Positions 17,140-25,940 are shown, counted from the stretch's first letter. The stretch: 64,000 nucleotides of DNA from Anaerolineae bacterium (GCA_013178295.1 JABLWW010000011.1:186001-250000), one strand, 5' to 3'. A program made the numbers and translations. The notes: generated from the letters alone by a model not told the origin.

Positions 17140-18425
17140 AAATAGCTGTTATTGGCGCTGGCATTGGGGGAATGGCTGCCGCTTTTGATCTGCAGCGCGC
17201 AGGACATGCGGTAACTGTGTTTGAGTTTTCGGATTATGTGGGCGGGCTTGCCTCGGGGTTTAAGGAGCCGCACTGGGACTGGTCGGTGGAAAAGTACTAC
17301 CACCACTGGTTTACCAGCGACAGGGATATGTTTGCTTTGCTGAACGAACTGGGGCTTGCGGACAGGGTGGTTGTCCGCCGTCCGAAAACGGTGATGTATC
17401 ACCAGGGGCGGTTTTACCCACTAGACTCTCCACTGGCTGCGTTGACCTTTCCTGGTTTTACCTTTGCTGATATGGTGCGCTTTGGACTGGTGACAGTTTA
17501 TTTGCGCTATCTTTCGTCCTGGCAGCCTTTGGAAAAATACACAGCCCACGAGTGGATGTGCCGTTATTATGGTCAGAGGCTCTATCAGGTGCATTTTGAG
17601 CCGTTGCTGATGGGCAAGTTTGGTCAATATTACCGCGATGTCACCATGGCGTGGTTTTGGGCGCGTTTTAAGGCGCGCACGACCAAACTAGCGACATTTG
17701 AGGGAGGATTTCAGGCTTTTGCCGATATGTTTGCCGAGAGGTTGAGGAATCTCAGAGTGGGGATTCGTTTGGGTGAGGCTGTGCAATCAATTACGCCGTT
17801 TTCGGAGGGCGGTTTGCTGCTCCGACATGGGGCGGGCGATGAACATTTTGACCGCTGTCTGGTGACGGTTTCTCCTGCTATTCTGGCGCGCTTGGCGCCT
17901 CAGCTTCCGCCCGCTTATCTAAAAGGGTTACTGGATTTGAAGAGCATGGGGGCGGTGGTGCTGGTGCTGGCGCTGCGCTGTCGGCTTTCGCGGCAGGGGT
18001 ATTACTGGTACAACTTGCCCAAGTCAGCTGGTTATCCATTTCTGGCGCTGGTGGAACACACGAACTTTGTCTCTCCGGAGCATTTTGGCGGCGAGCATAT
18101 TGTGTACTGTGGTGATTATCTGGATGCGAGCCATGAGTACTTTGACCTTTCGCATGAGCAACTCCTGGAACGCTTTCTGCCTGCCCTGAAGCGTTTGAAC
18201 GCCGATTTCTCGCCAAGTTGGGTGCGTAAGAGCTGGTTGTTTCGCACGCCGTATGCGCAACCTGTGCCGCTGGTTAATCATTCCCGCAATATCCCTGCAT
18301 TGCGTACGCCGATTGCCGGACTGTATTTTGCTAGCATGAGTCAGGTGTACCCATGGGATCGTGGCACAAACTTTGCGGTGCAGGTTGGACGCCATGCAGC
18401 CCGCATGATGCTTGCTGAGGGTTGA
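17136..18425 (+). CDS. NAD(P)/FAD-dependent oxidoreductase (protoporphyrinogen-oxidase-like)
   Basis: A 429-residue flavoprotein. Residues 1-40 form the dinucleotide-binding fold with GAGIGGMAAAFDL and the Glu of FEFSDYVGG. The sequence continues as in amine-oxidase/HemY/UDP-galactopyranose-mutase relatives, and PWDRGTNFAVQVG near the end contacts FAD in this superfamily. Members near glycan genes often act on isoprenoid or sugar-lipid substrates; the coupling to the flippase-like gene (4-nt overlap) suggests a lipid role, which is inference. GGGAGGGAAG ahead of ATG 17136 is a good Shine-Dalgarno, so the longer start at 17118 is not needed. Confidence 0.86.
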   Translation: MKIAVIGAGIGGMAAAFDLQRAGHAVTVFEFSDYVGGLASGFKEPHWDWSVEKYYHHWFTSDRDMFALLNELGLADRVVVRRPKTVMYHQGRFYPLDSPLAALTFPGFTFADMVRFGLVTVYLRYLSSWQPLEKYTAHEWMCRYYGQRLYQVHFEPLLMGKFGQYYRDVTMAWFWARFKARTTKLATFEGGFQAFADMFAERLRNLRVGIRLGEAVQSITPFSEGGLLLRHGAGDEHFDRCLVTVSPAILARLAPQLPPAYLKGLLDLKSMGAVVLVLALRCRLSRQGYYWYNLPKSAGYPFLALVEHTNFVSPEHFGGEHIVYCGDYLDASHEYFDLSHEQLLERFLPALKRLNADFSPSWVRKSWLFRTPYAQPVPLVNHSRNIPALRTPIAGLYFASMSQVYPWDRGTNFAVQVGRHAARMMLAEG

Positions 18426-18596
18426 TTCCAGTTTTGGCGCGTTTGGTGTTTTTGTTGGCTGGATTAGTTGGTTAACAAAATTTAGGATTTAACAATTCTA
18501 TGCGAAATCATGTGAATTTTTTTTGACTGATTGCCGAAGATATTGTGTGTAATGCTTCTTAATGGGGTATATGTGGGGGTTTTGTGGGTGGGTATA

Positions 18597-18638
18597 AATG
18601 TTAAAAAAAGTTGATTTTTCAGAGTTTTTCTTAACATT
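18597..18638. repeat. AT-rich inverted repeat upstream of dnaA
   Basis: AATGTTAA at 18597-18604 pairs with TTAACATT at 18631-18638; inside, A-runs and T-runs extend the pairing after one mismatch. It could be an unwinding element, a protein-binding site or a hairpin in RNA. It is not a normal terminator, because it lies 170 bp past the last stop. Confidence 0.6.
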
Positions 18639-18687
18639 TTCTGTCTTAAAAAATTGCGTTTTTTTAGGGGAGCGTAGGGTAAGCGGC

Positions 18688-18716
18688 TTGTTTGTCGCTA
18701 GATTATCTGCTAGAAT
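18688..18716 (+). promoter_or_regulatory. Probable dnaA promoter
   Basis: TTGTTT at 18688-18693, a 17-bp spacer and TAGAAT at 18711-18716. It would give a dnaA leader of about 190 nt that includes the GNRA-capped hairpin at 18859-18876. Confidence 0.5.
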
Positions 18717-18858
18717 AACGCTTGGATGATGAAGCGCTGTCGAAGCCACTTGTCCGCCAATCTTTCCTGTAGTTTTTGTAATCATTTCGTATAAAGTATT
18801 TGCTTCTGCCGTTTGACGAGAGGAGGATATTTCTTTGTCTCGGAAAGCGGGTGTATAT

Positions 18859-18876
18859 CCCCTTTGGAAAAAGGGG
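18859..18876 (+). promoter_or_regulatory. dnaA: GNRA-tetraloop hairpin in the dnaA leader
   Basis: CCCCTTT (18859-18865), the tetraloop GGAA and AAAGGGG (18870-18876) form a perfect 7-bp stem. The Shine-Dalgarno GGAGGT begins 21 nt later at 18898. The tetraloop obeys GNRA, so it should be very stable in RNA and could affect ribosome access or mRNA life. Confidence 0.6.
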
Positions 18877-18912
18877 CGTGGATAAACTTTGTCTCATGGA
18901 GGTGCCCGAGCT

Positions 18913-20274
18913 ATGAATCCACAACAAGCCTGGCAAGCGACACTTGGACAACTGCAAATGGAAATGTCAAAAGCATCCTTTGACACCTGGGTGCGCAGTT
19001 CGGAACTGGTCTCTTACGATCAGGGGATATTTACCATTGGCGTTCAGAACGCTTATGCCCGCGATTGGCTTGAAGATCGCCTTTCCAGTACAGTTTCTAA
19101 CTTGTTGACTGGCTTTATGGATTCGCCTCAGAGGGTGAAATTTGTTGTCTGGCATGGAGAGTATGAGAGCGGTGAACCTGAACGGCAGGCGCGCGAGGTT
19201 AGCCCCTTTGCTGTGATGGTCAACAACAGCCAACCGCCCTCGATTAATCCGCGTTATACGTTTGATAATTTTGTGGTAGGTAACAGCAACCGTCTGGCAC
19301 ACGCCGCCTGCATGGCGGTGGGGGAACTGGCGGTGACGGAAAACCCGGCGCGTTCTTACAACCCGCTTTTTGTCTATAGCGGGGTTGGTTTGGGAAAAAC
19401 CCATTTGTTGCATGCTATTGGCAATGCGGTGGCGCAGCGCGGACTGCGTGTGCTGTATGTCTCGTCCGAAGAGTTTGCCAATGACCTGATCAAGTCTATT
19501 CAGACGCGCACTACAGCGGCTTTTCGCGATCGCTACCGGCTGACAGATGTCTTGCTGATTGATGATATTCAATTTTTCATCGGCAAAGAAGCCACCCTGG
19601 AGGAGTTCTTTCACACGTTCAACACCCTATATGGGCAGAACAAGCAGATTGTCATTTCTTCGGACCGCCCGCCCAAAGCGATGGCGACGCTTGAAGAACG
19701 TCTGCGTTCACGTTTTGAATGGGGGTTGCAGGTGGATATCCAGCCCCCCGATCTGGAAACCCGTATTGCCATTCTGCGTTGCAAGGCGGAGCAGTGTCAG
19801 CGGAACGTCCCAGACGACATTATGCGCGTGATTGCTCACCGCATCCAGACCAACATCCGCGAACTGGAGGGCGCACTGACACGTGTCCTGGCGTATGCCG
19901 ACCTGAGCGGTCAGCCGCTTAGCCAGGAACTGGTGCAGATTGCTCTGGCAGACCTGCTGCCCAACCGCGACCACATTGAGCCTTCGCAGGTGGTCAAAAC
20001 TGTTGCCAGGGCATTCAACGTGGATTCGGATAAGCTGCTGGGGCGCGACCGCTCGGCGAATATTGCTCTGCCGCGCCATGTTGCCATGTATCTACTGCGC
20101 GAGGATGCCAATATCTCGCTGCCGCAGATTGGCGAGGCGCTTGGCGGGCGCGACCACACCACGGTGATGCACGCCTGCGATAAGGTTGCTGACCTGATCG
20201 AGCGCGATGATGCGCTGCGTCGGCAGATTATCAAGATACGAGAACAATTGTACGGCACGCCGCTCGCAGCATAG
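18913..20274 (+). CDS. dnaA: Chromosomal replication initiator protein DnaA
   Basis: A 453-residue AAA+ initiator. Domain I (helical, MNPQQAWQATLGQLQ start) is followed by a short linker and domain III with TFDNFVVGNSNRLAHAA, Walker A GVGLGKTHLL and Walker B LLIDDIQF. Domain IV has the DnaA signature GGRDHTTVMHACDK, which contacts DnaA boxes. All domains have family length. ATG 18913 is favoured by GGAGGT nine nt upstream; ATG 18889 lies before that site. Unlike the common dnaA-dnaN-recF arrangement, dnaN does not follow, and recF is 26 kb away beside def. Confidence 0.98.
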   Translation: MNPQQAWQATLGQLQMEMSKASFDTWVRSSELVSYDQGIFTIGVQNAYARDWLEDRLSSTVSNLLTGFMDSPQRVKFVVWHGEYESGEPERQAREVSPFAVMVNNSQPPSINPRYTFDNFVVGNSNRLAHAACMAVGELAVTENPARSYNPLFVYSGVGLGKTHLLHAIGNAVAQRGLRVLYVSSEEFANDLIKSIQTRTTAAFRDRYRLTDVLLIDDIQFFIGKEATLEEFFHTFNTLYGQNKQIVISSDRPPKAMATLEERLRSRFEWGLQVDIQPPDLETRIAILRCKAEQCQRNVPDDIMRVIAHRIQTNIRELEGALTRVLAYADLSGQPLSQELVQIALADLLPNRDHIEPSQVVKTVARAFNVDSDKLLGRDRSANIALPRHVAMYLLREDANISLPQIGEALGGRDHTTVMHACDKVADLIERDDALRRQIIKIREQLYGTPLAA

Positions 20275-20316
20275 CAGCCTGGTATATTGGTTAAATTGGA
20301 GGGTTCTGCCCTATCC

Positions 20317-20345
20317 TTGACCAGTTGCGCCAACCGCGTTAACAT
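20317..20345 (+). promoter_or_regulatory. Promoter of the second DDW membrane protein gene
   Basis: TTGACC at 20317-20322, a 17-bp spacer and TAACAT at 20340-20345. ATG 20354 follows after 8 nt with no Shine-Dalgarno, again a leaderless arrangement. Confidence 0.6.
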
Positions 20346-20353
20346 CAGTTGAT

Positions 20354-22408
20354 ATGCTAACAACCCGCCATGGCACTTTTTCTCTATGGCTGCCCCCGCT
20401 GGTGCTTTTGGCACTTTGTGTTCTCAGCTTTGGTTTGCTGATCCCGTATCTGGGGTATTATTTTGACGATTGGCCCAAGATGCTGGTGGGGCGTTTTTGG
20501 GGGCTTGGAGGGTATTGGGCGTACTATGCTGGCGACCGCCCATTGTCCTCGTGGACGCACATTGTTTTCATCCCCATTTTGGGGTATAAACCTGTTGCCT
20601 GGCATGTTTTCACCCTGTTGCTGCGCTGGCTGACCTCTGTTGGGGTGTGGTGGTGGCTGCGCCATCTGTGGCCTGGGCGCAATTTACAGGCATTTTTGAC
20701 GGCAGCGGTTTTTTCGGTGTACCCGTTTTTCACTCAGCAAGCTATCCCGGTAACATACTTCCAGCAATGGCTGCAATACGCGCTTTTTGTGTTTGCTATG
20801 GGTGCCATGGTGCAGTCGGTGCGCCAACCACGCCGCTTTTTGTTATGGGGCGGGTTGTCGCTCGCTGCCAGCCTGGTGCAGCTTACCATCACCGAGTATT
20901 TTGCCGTGCTGGAGTTTTTGCGGTTGCCGATATTGTGGTTTCTGCTGGGTCAGGACGGGGGCGCTTTGCGCCAGCGCTTCACCCGCACGCTGCGGCTTTG
21001 GCTGCCCTATCTGGTGCTCATTCTGGCTTTTCTGCTCTGGCGGTTGCTGCTCATGCGCTTTCCGGGTGATGAAGACCCTTATCGTCCTGGGCTGCTCTAT
21101 TCCCTTCCGCATGACCCAGCAGTGTTAGTGAAATTGGCGCGAATTGTGGGCGTTGATACGTTGTATGTCCTGGTTACTCACTGGTCGCGTGTCATTGAGC
21201 TGGGACTCAGCCCTGTCCCGTCGCCTTTTGTTCTCTTTTCGTGGGGAGTGGGTTTGTTCTCGGCGCTGCTGATGATAGCGTATCTGCTACGGGGAGGAGC
21301 GGATGGTGACGAGGATCGCCCGGCACCGACGCAATGGGTATGGCAGGCGCTGGTGCTGGGGTTGCTGGCGTTTGCCTTTGGCTGCGCCCCAGCGTGGCTT
21401 TCAGAGCGTGTGGTGATTGAAGGCTACCGCTCTGACCGCTATGCTTTGCCTGCACTTGTGGGTGCCTCGCTCTTGACCACTGCATTGATTGATTGCGCTG
21501 TCCAGCGACGGGTGCAAAAGGCGGCGGTATTCAGTTTGCTACTGGGATTGTCCATCGCTTTTAATTTTCAGATCGGCAATCATTACCGCTGGCAGAACCT
21601 CTATCAAAATCGCTTTTTCTGGCAGCTTTACTGGCGGGCGCCCTACATTGAACCTGGGACGGCTATTCTCATGGAAAAGGATGTTTTCCCTGATTTGGGG
21701 CTTTTCTCGCTTTCGGCGGCGGTCAATCTGATTTACCCTCCGCCGCAGGAGGAGGAACGGCTGTCTTACTGGGTGTACACCCTGTTACCCAAGTACGCTG
21801 GTCAGTTGCCTGATCCAAATAATATTGCCTTCTTTACCCACTTTCGCTCGCTGGTTTTTGAGGGTAGCACGCCACAGACGCTGTTAATGCACTATGACCC
21901 TGAAAGAGCTAACTGCTGGTGGATGCTCAGTCCGCAGGATGATGTAAACCCGTATCTTCCATCTTTAGTAAAGGGGATGCTTGTGGCTTCTCATCTGGAA
22001 CGTATACTTCCGGCGCCGGTCAGCGCTGATTATCCCCCAACGGATTTGTTTGGCAGGGAACCTGAGCACGGCTGGTGCTATTATTATCAGAAAGCTGACC
22101 TGGCGCGGCAGACTGGCGACTGGCAAAAAGCAGCCGCGCTAGCAGATCAGGCGCTATTGGCCGGTTATGCGCCGCAAAGTACAGGCTCCAATTCTCCGCA
22201 CGAGTGGATGCCATTCATTGAAGCGTATGCTCATATTGGCGATTGGGAAAAGGCGCGCATCCTGACATTGAGCTGCTATGAAGTTGACAGGGAATATGGC
22301 AACGCTTTTTGTAACCTGTGGAGTCGCATTAGCAACGAAACAGCGGAGAATGAAGCAAAAGCCGAGAATCGCGAGCAGGTCTTGTCTGTACTGGGTTGCT
22401 CGAATTGA
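20354..22408 (+). CDS. Large 'DDW' membrane protein with TPR-like tail (paralogue of 4467-6476)
   Basis: A 684-residue protein with about eleven membrane segments in the first 420 residues. The loop after the first contains YYFDDWPKMLVG, the same acidic motif as in its paralogue. The soluble tail has EPEHGWCYYYQKADLA, WQKAAALADQALLAGY and HEWMPFIEAYAHIG, like a short TPR array, and ends in a variable Glu-rich segment. It is a stand-alone gene after dnaA, convergent with the lipoprotein gene (stops 2 nt apart). A membrane glycosyltransferase role is possible from topology but unproven. Confidence 0.7.
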   Translation: MLTTRHGTFSLWLPPLVLLALCVLSFGLLIPYLGYYFDDWPKMLVGRFWGLGGYWAYYAGDRPLSSWTHIVFIPILGYKPVAWHVFTLLLRWLTSVGVWWWLRHLWPGRNLQAFLTAAVFSVYPFFTQQAIPVTYFQQWLQYALFVFAMGAMVQSVRQPRRFLLWGGLSLAASLVQLTITEYFAVLEFLRLPILWFLLGQDGGALRQRFTRTLRLWLPYLVLILAFLLWRLLLMRFPGDEDPYRPGLLYSLPHDPAVLVKLARIVGVDTLYVLVTHWSRVIELGLSPVPSPFVLFSWGVGLFSALLMIAYLLRGGADGDEDRPAPTQWVWQALVLGLLAFAFGCAPAWLSERVVIEGYRSDRYALPALVGASLLTTALIDCAVQRRVQKAAVFSLLLGLSIAFNFQIGNHYRWQNLYQNRFFWQLYWRAPYIEPGTAILMEKDVFPDLGLFSLSAAVNLIYPPPQEEERLSYWVYTLLPKYAGQLPDPNNIAFFTHFRSLVFEGSTPQTLLMHYDPERANCWWMLSPQDDVNPYLPSLVKGMLVASHLERILPAPVSADYPPTDLFGREPEHGWCYYYQKADLARQTGDWQKAAALADQALLAGYAPQSTGSNSPHEWMPFIEAYAHIGDWEKARILTLSCYEVDREYGNAFCNLWSRISNETAENEAKAENREQVLSVLGCSN

Positions 22409-22410
22409 GC

Positions 22411-24411
22411 TTATTGGCAGTTATCCGAATAAACGTATACGTACTCCACTTCAAGGATGCTGGTATTTCCGCCCGCGGCGGTTACGACGCTGTTTCCTAG
22501 AACAAAGTTTAGTCTATTTGCCGGGTAACTGATGTTGGTATAGCTTTTGGCTGGTGTGGTATCGCCATCTACATAGAGGTTTGCCTGGATATAGACATCG
22601 TTGAGCACTTCCCAGGTGATGCGAAATGTATGATAAACCCCATAGGTGTCTGAGCTTAGGGTAACGGTCTCCGCGTTGGTCTCAATGCCGCCTTCTCGTG
22701 TGGCGAAAATGATTTTGGTGTTGTCAACGTCTGCTGGGTCGCTGCGAACGTAGATTCCGTATGTAGCAGTGTTGTAATCTGTGGTATCCATCCAGCCGTA
22801 TTGGAATGACCCGTCGCCAGTCTCACTTGTGCGCAACTTGATATCGGTTCTTCCCCACAAACAGGCTTTTTTCGACTGCAATTTCATATCATCGGTGACG
22901 GCGTTGATTTCCTGGCGCATGCGTTGCTCACGTGGCCAGGTGCGCACACCGCCGCCGCCCGCGTCAAAAACTGTCCATACCGCCGGATTGTAACCGTTGG
23001 GAGAGGTTTCGAAATCATCCCGTATAGGCGCGGCGGGGGTGGTTGTCAGAGTAGCGGTTGGGGTTTGTGTGGCAGTCGCGCTGGGGGCGGTTGTGGCAGT
23101 CGGCGCGGTGGTGGCGCTGGGGGCGGTGGTGGCGGTTGGCGCGGTGGTGTTGGTGGGTTGGGCGGTGTTAGTCGGTTTTGGCGTATTGGTTGGGGCTGTT
23201 GTGGCGGTAGGTGTGCTGGTAATTGTCGGGATGCTGGTGCGTGTGGGTACGGGTGTGTTGGTGTTGGTAACAGTCGGTGAAACGTACATCAGCGTTTCAT
23301 ATTTTTTCTGTGTGACTACCTCTTTGCAGATGACCAGCTTGACGGTATCTTTGAGCGCGTTGAGGGTTTTGCCAGCTTCTGGCTCCTGACGAATGATTTT
23401 GTTCAGGCTTTCCTGTTTTGTGCACGGTTCCTGAATCTGCGTGCTCTTTAAATAAAAGGCAGAACGGACGAACACCTGGTCATAGTTGAGCCAGTTAATT
23501 ATCTCCTCGGATATCCCTGCTGTGGTGGGGACGTATCCTTCAGGCACGCCTTTGGGGGATTCTTTGACTTTTGTTTCTGCCCAGTTGATTTCAGCGGCAG
23601 TAACGCCTGTGTAGTTTCCCACCTGCACATTTTGTACCTGCGTGATAAAGTTAGTGATGGGCAGTGTGGAGGGGGTAAGGAAGCTGAAGATGACGTATTG
23701 ATAAGAGGCAGCAACCTTTTTAGGCGCCGCCAGCTTTCCGCCACTTGCCGCTGTGCTGGAAGTGGTTAGCAAAATAGTGTGTGCGGCGGGGGTCTGATAG
23801 ACGTTATAGGTGTCTGTGTCTTTATACGTATCCTGCACAGGCAGGATGATGTTAATGGGCCCCCGATCCCACACGCTGGTTAAGTACTGTGTCAGATTTG
23901 CCAGAGTCATGTCTCCCAGCTTTTGGCTGGCAAGGGAGGCAGTATCCAGGCTCTCGATCGGGCGCGCGCTCCACAGCCATTCAGCGCCCACCTGAGTCAG
24001 AACAATTTGTTGAACGGGGTCGCGGTTTTTGGGGAATTCGCCAACGTTGGGGAGGTAACGCCCCAGCGGGTCAACGCTCTCCACAAGGAAACTCTGGGCG
24101 AATTCGATGGCATCCACCTGGACGCTGGTTACATCGCGCTCACCCAGCGGGTCGAGAATAATAATCAATTCTTTTTTCCCCAGAGTTTCTCCTACCTTCC
24201 CGTGCATGACAGTGGCAGTGAGCTGTGCAATACCAGTAGCGGTAATATCCGGAGTGGCGGTGCGGTATGTCAGTGTTTGCACAAAGTTGGAAGTTTGTGT
24301 ATACGTGCAGGAAAGTGAGACAAGCCCCATCAGTAATAACGCGGCGGACAATCTGTACCAGAACAGGCACATAGCTCTCGCTTTTATGGTGGTCAGTCGT
24401 GGTCGTATCAT
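22411..24411 (-). CDS. Exported lipoprotein-like protein with PASTA-like segment, Thr/Pro linker and beta-sandwich domain
   Basis: A protein of about 666 residues. The N-terminus has a basic start, a hydrophobic stretch and VSLSC, a loose lipobox. A domain of about 330 residues without a name follows, then a PASTA-like piece (IIRQEPEAGKTLNAL then VKLVICK). A linker of about 82 residues made nearly only of Thr, Ala, Pro, Ser and Asn comes next. The last 205 residues look like a LamG/concanavalin-type beta sandwich with two Cys (KKAC, DNCQ) that may pair. The ORF extends upstream to 24861, but that part overlaps the divergent photolyase gene and its promoter, so ATG 24411 is used. A surface binding protein is the best guess. 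Confidence 0.7.
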   Translation of the reverse strand: MIRPRLTTIKARAMCLFWYRLSAALLLMGLVSLSCTYTQTSNFVQTLTYRTATPDITATGIAQLTATVMHGKVGETLGKKELIIILDPLGERDVTSVQVDAIEFAQSFLVESVDPLGRYLPNVGEFPKNRDPVQQIVLTQVGAEWLWSARPIESLDTASLASQKLGDMTLANLTQYLTSVWDRGPINIILPVQDTYKDTDTYNVYQTPAAHTILLTTSSTAASGGKLAAPKKVAASYQYVIFSFLTPSTLPITNFITQVQNVQVGNYTGVTAAEINWAETKVKESPKGVPEGYVPTTAGISEEIINWLNYDQVFVRSAFYLKSTQIQEPCTKQESLNKIIRQEPEAGKTLNALKDTVKLVICKEVVTQKKYETLMYVSPTVTNTNTPVPTRTSIPTITSTPTATTAPTNTPKPTNTAQPTNTTAPTATTAPSATTAPTATTAPSATATQTPTATLTTTPAAPIRDDFETSPNGYNPAVWTVFDAGGGGVRTWPREQRMRQEINAVTDDMKLQSKKACLWGRTDIKLRTSETGDGSFQYGWMDTTDYNTATYGIYVRSDPADVDNTKIIFATREGGIETNAETVTLSSDTYGVYHTFRITWEVLNDVYIQANLYVDGDTTPAKSYTNISYPANRLNFVLGNSVVTAAGGNTSILEVEYVYVYSDNCQ
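23030..23275 (-). repeat. Low-complexity Thr/Pro/Ala linker-coding repeat
   Basis: About 82 codons encode imperfect repeats such as TATTAP, TNTP and SATTAP. The DNA is G-rich on the plus strand and repeats the unit ggcggt/ggtggc with variations. Such linkers are common in exported Anaerolineae proteins and vary in length by slippage. Confidence 0.8.
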
Positions 24412-24440
24412 GCAAATTTCCAGAAGGAGAAACTCTTTTA

Positions 24441-24511
24441 CTATTCTATTCGGGTGTGCTGTACGGGTTAATAAAATCGCGATTAAAAATTTTACCCGAA
24501 TGGTAGAATAG
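24441..24511. promoter_or_regulatory. Symmetric divergent promoter region between lipoprotein and photolyase genes
   Basis: Minus-strand -10 TAGAAT at 24448-24443 with a -35-like TTAACC 17 bp upstream; plus-strand extended -10 TGG-TAGAAT at 24501-24509. Next to each -10 stands a copy of ACCCGAA (minus copy at 24455-24449, plus copy at 24494-24500), making an inverted repeat across the promoters with 38 bp between the copies. Confidence 0.55.
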
Positions 24512-24551
24512 AAAAGATGTATTTTCTGTGTGTGCAAGAAGCATTCCAGGT

Positions 24552-25940
24552 ATGAAGACGGCCATCTGGTGGATACGCAGGGATTTACGTCTGAAAGATA
24601 ACCACGCATTGTGCGAGGCGCTGGCTGCTGCTGATATGGTCTTGCCGGTGTTTGTTCTAGACCCATTTCTGCTGGCGAAAGCGGCTGAAAAAAGGCGAGC
24701 TTTCCTTTTTGATGGCTTGCATCGACTGGATCGAGCTTTGCGTGAGAGGGGTTCATATCTGGTTCTGCGGCAGGGAAGCCCGTTGGAGGAACTATCGCGC
24801 CTGGTGGCTGAAAGTGGCGCAACGGCAATTTATGCCGAGGAGGATATTTCTCCCTATGCACGCCGCCGTGATTCCCTGGTTGCGTCGGTATTGCCTTTGC
24901 ACTTTGTGCATGGGGTCACTGCGCACCATCCCGCGGCAGTCCGCAAGCCTGATGGCGAGCCATATACCGTATTTACCCCCTTCAGCCGCATGTGGAAAGT
25001 CCTGCCTTTGCCAGTTGTGGCGCAGCAGGTTGTGCAGCGCATAGTATCCCCAGAGGGAATTTCGTCTCTTCCGTTGCCGGAAGTCCAGCCTCTGGCGGAG
25101 TTTCCGGCGGGGGAGGCGGAGGCAGCGCGGCGGCTTGAGCAGTTTCTTGATGGCGCAGTGTATGCGTATGCTTCTGCGCGGGATCGCCTTGACCTGGATG
25201 GCACTTCGGCGCTTTCGCCGTATTTTCGCTTTGGGATGGTTTCGGCACGTTCAGCAGTGACAGCAGTCTTGCGGGCAAAGGAATATGCGCCCGATGGGGT
25301 TGCAAAAAAGGGGTGTGAGACATGGTTGAACGAACTCATCTGGCGGGAGTTTTATTACATGATTTTGTACGCGTATCCGCAAGTGTTGAATACCGCCTTT
25401 AAGTCAGATATGCGTGCAATCCCCTGGAGAAACTCGCCAGAAGAGCTAGATGCCTGGAAGGCAGGAAAGACTGGGTATCCGCTGGTGGATGCCGCCATGC
25501 GCCAACTTGCCAGCATTGGCTGGATGCACAACCGCGCCCGCATGGTGGTGGCTTCGTTTTTGAGTAAAGATTTATTGATCAACTGGCAGGAGGGCGAGCG
25601 CTGGTTTATGCGTCAGCTTGTGGATGGCGATCCAGCGTCTAACAATGGCGGATGGCAGTGGAGCGCAGGTGTGGGCACAGATGCGGCGCCTTACTTTCGC
25701 ATTTTTAACCCCATATTGCAGGGAAAGAAATTTGATCCCCAAGGGATCTATATCCGCCGGTGGCTGCCTGAGCTTGCCTTTGTGCCTGAGGAATATCTGC
25801 ATGAACCCTGGCGGATGCCTTTAAGCGTCCAGCATGCCAGCGGTTGTGTGATGGGAAAAGAATATCCGTACCCTATTGTAGATCGCTCTCTAGTGCGGGA
25901 ACGAACACTGGCGGCATATCGGGCAGGCAAAGACCTCTAG
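24552..25940 (+). CDS. phr: Deoxyribodipyrimidine photolyase
   Basis: A protein of about 462 residues. The N-terminal alpha/beta domain begins [18 protein letters not shown] and would bind the antenna chromophore. The FAD-binding helical domain has [11 protein letters not shown], then EFYYMILY, and the signature block [16 protein letters not shown] with the [13 protein letters not shown] segment that contacts FAD and substrate. It repairs UV cyclobutane dimers using blue light. ATG 24552 is preferred to GTG 24528 because homologues begin close to the first strand. Its stop overlaps that of the convergent PPK2 gene in CTAG at 25937-25940. Confidence 0.93.
   Translation: MKTAIWWIRRDLRLKDNHALCEALAAADMVLPVFVLDPFLLAKAAEKRRAFLFDGLHRLDRALRERGSYLVLRQGSPLEELSRLVAESGATAIYAEEDISPYARRRDSLVASVLPLHFVHGVTAHHPAAVRKPDGEPYTVFTPFSRMWKVLPLPVVAQQVVQRIVSPEGISSLPLPEVQPLAEFPAGEAEAARRLEQFLDGAVYAYASARDRLDLDGTSALSPYFRFGMVSARSAVTAVLRAKEYAPDGVAKKGCETWLNELIWREFYYMILYAYPQVLNTAFKSDMRAIPWRNSPEELDAWKAGKTGYPLVDAAMRQLASIGWMHNRARMVVASFLSKDLLINWQEGERWFMRQLVDGDPASNNGGWQWSAGVGTDAAPYFRIFNPILQGKKFDPQGIYIRRWLPELAFVPEEYLHEPWRMPLSVQHASGCVMGKEYPYPIVDRSLVRERTLAAYRAGKDL

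Larger units (their letters stand above)
18426..18912. other. 487-bp AT-rich intergenic region upstream of dnaA (weak oriC candidate)
   Basis: This is the only gene-free stretch above 300 bp in the window. Positions 18480-18680 are strongly AT-rich with A and T runs, and an inverted repeat AATGTTAA/TTAACATT frames 18597-18638. DnaA-box-like nonamers are few: CGTGGATAA at 18877-18885 (one mismatch to TGTGGATAA) and TGTGTGTAA at about 18544-18552 (two mismatches). The dnaA-adjacent position and the AT-rich block fit a replication origin, but the lack of a DnaA-box cluster and of dnaN makes this tentative. A promoter and a leader hairpin for dnaA also lie here. Confidence 0.35.

Noticed and set aside
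18544-18552. TGTGTGTAA as a DnaA box
   Set aside because: Two mismatches to the consensus and no cluster of further boxes; kept only as a remark in the intergenic entry.
23030-23275. CRISPR-like tandem repeat
   Set aside because: The units are short, degenerate and in frame with a protein linker; there are no unique spacers of constant length and no cas genes.
22924-23389. Gly/Val-rich ORFs on the plus strand
   Set aside because: They are reverse readings of the Thr/Pro linker-coding repeat and have no independent support.
24412-24861. Upstream 150-codon extension of the lipoprotein ORF
   Set aside because: It overlaps the divergent photolyase coding region and both promoters, and a signal-peptide-like start exists at 24411.
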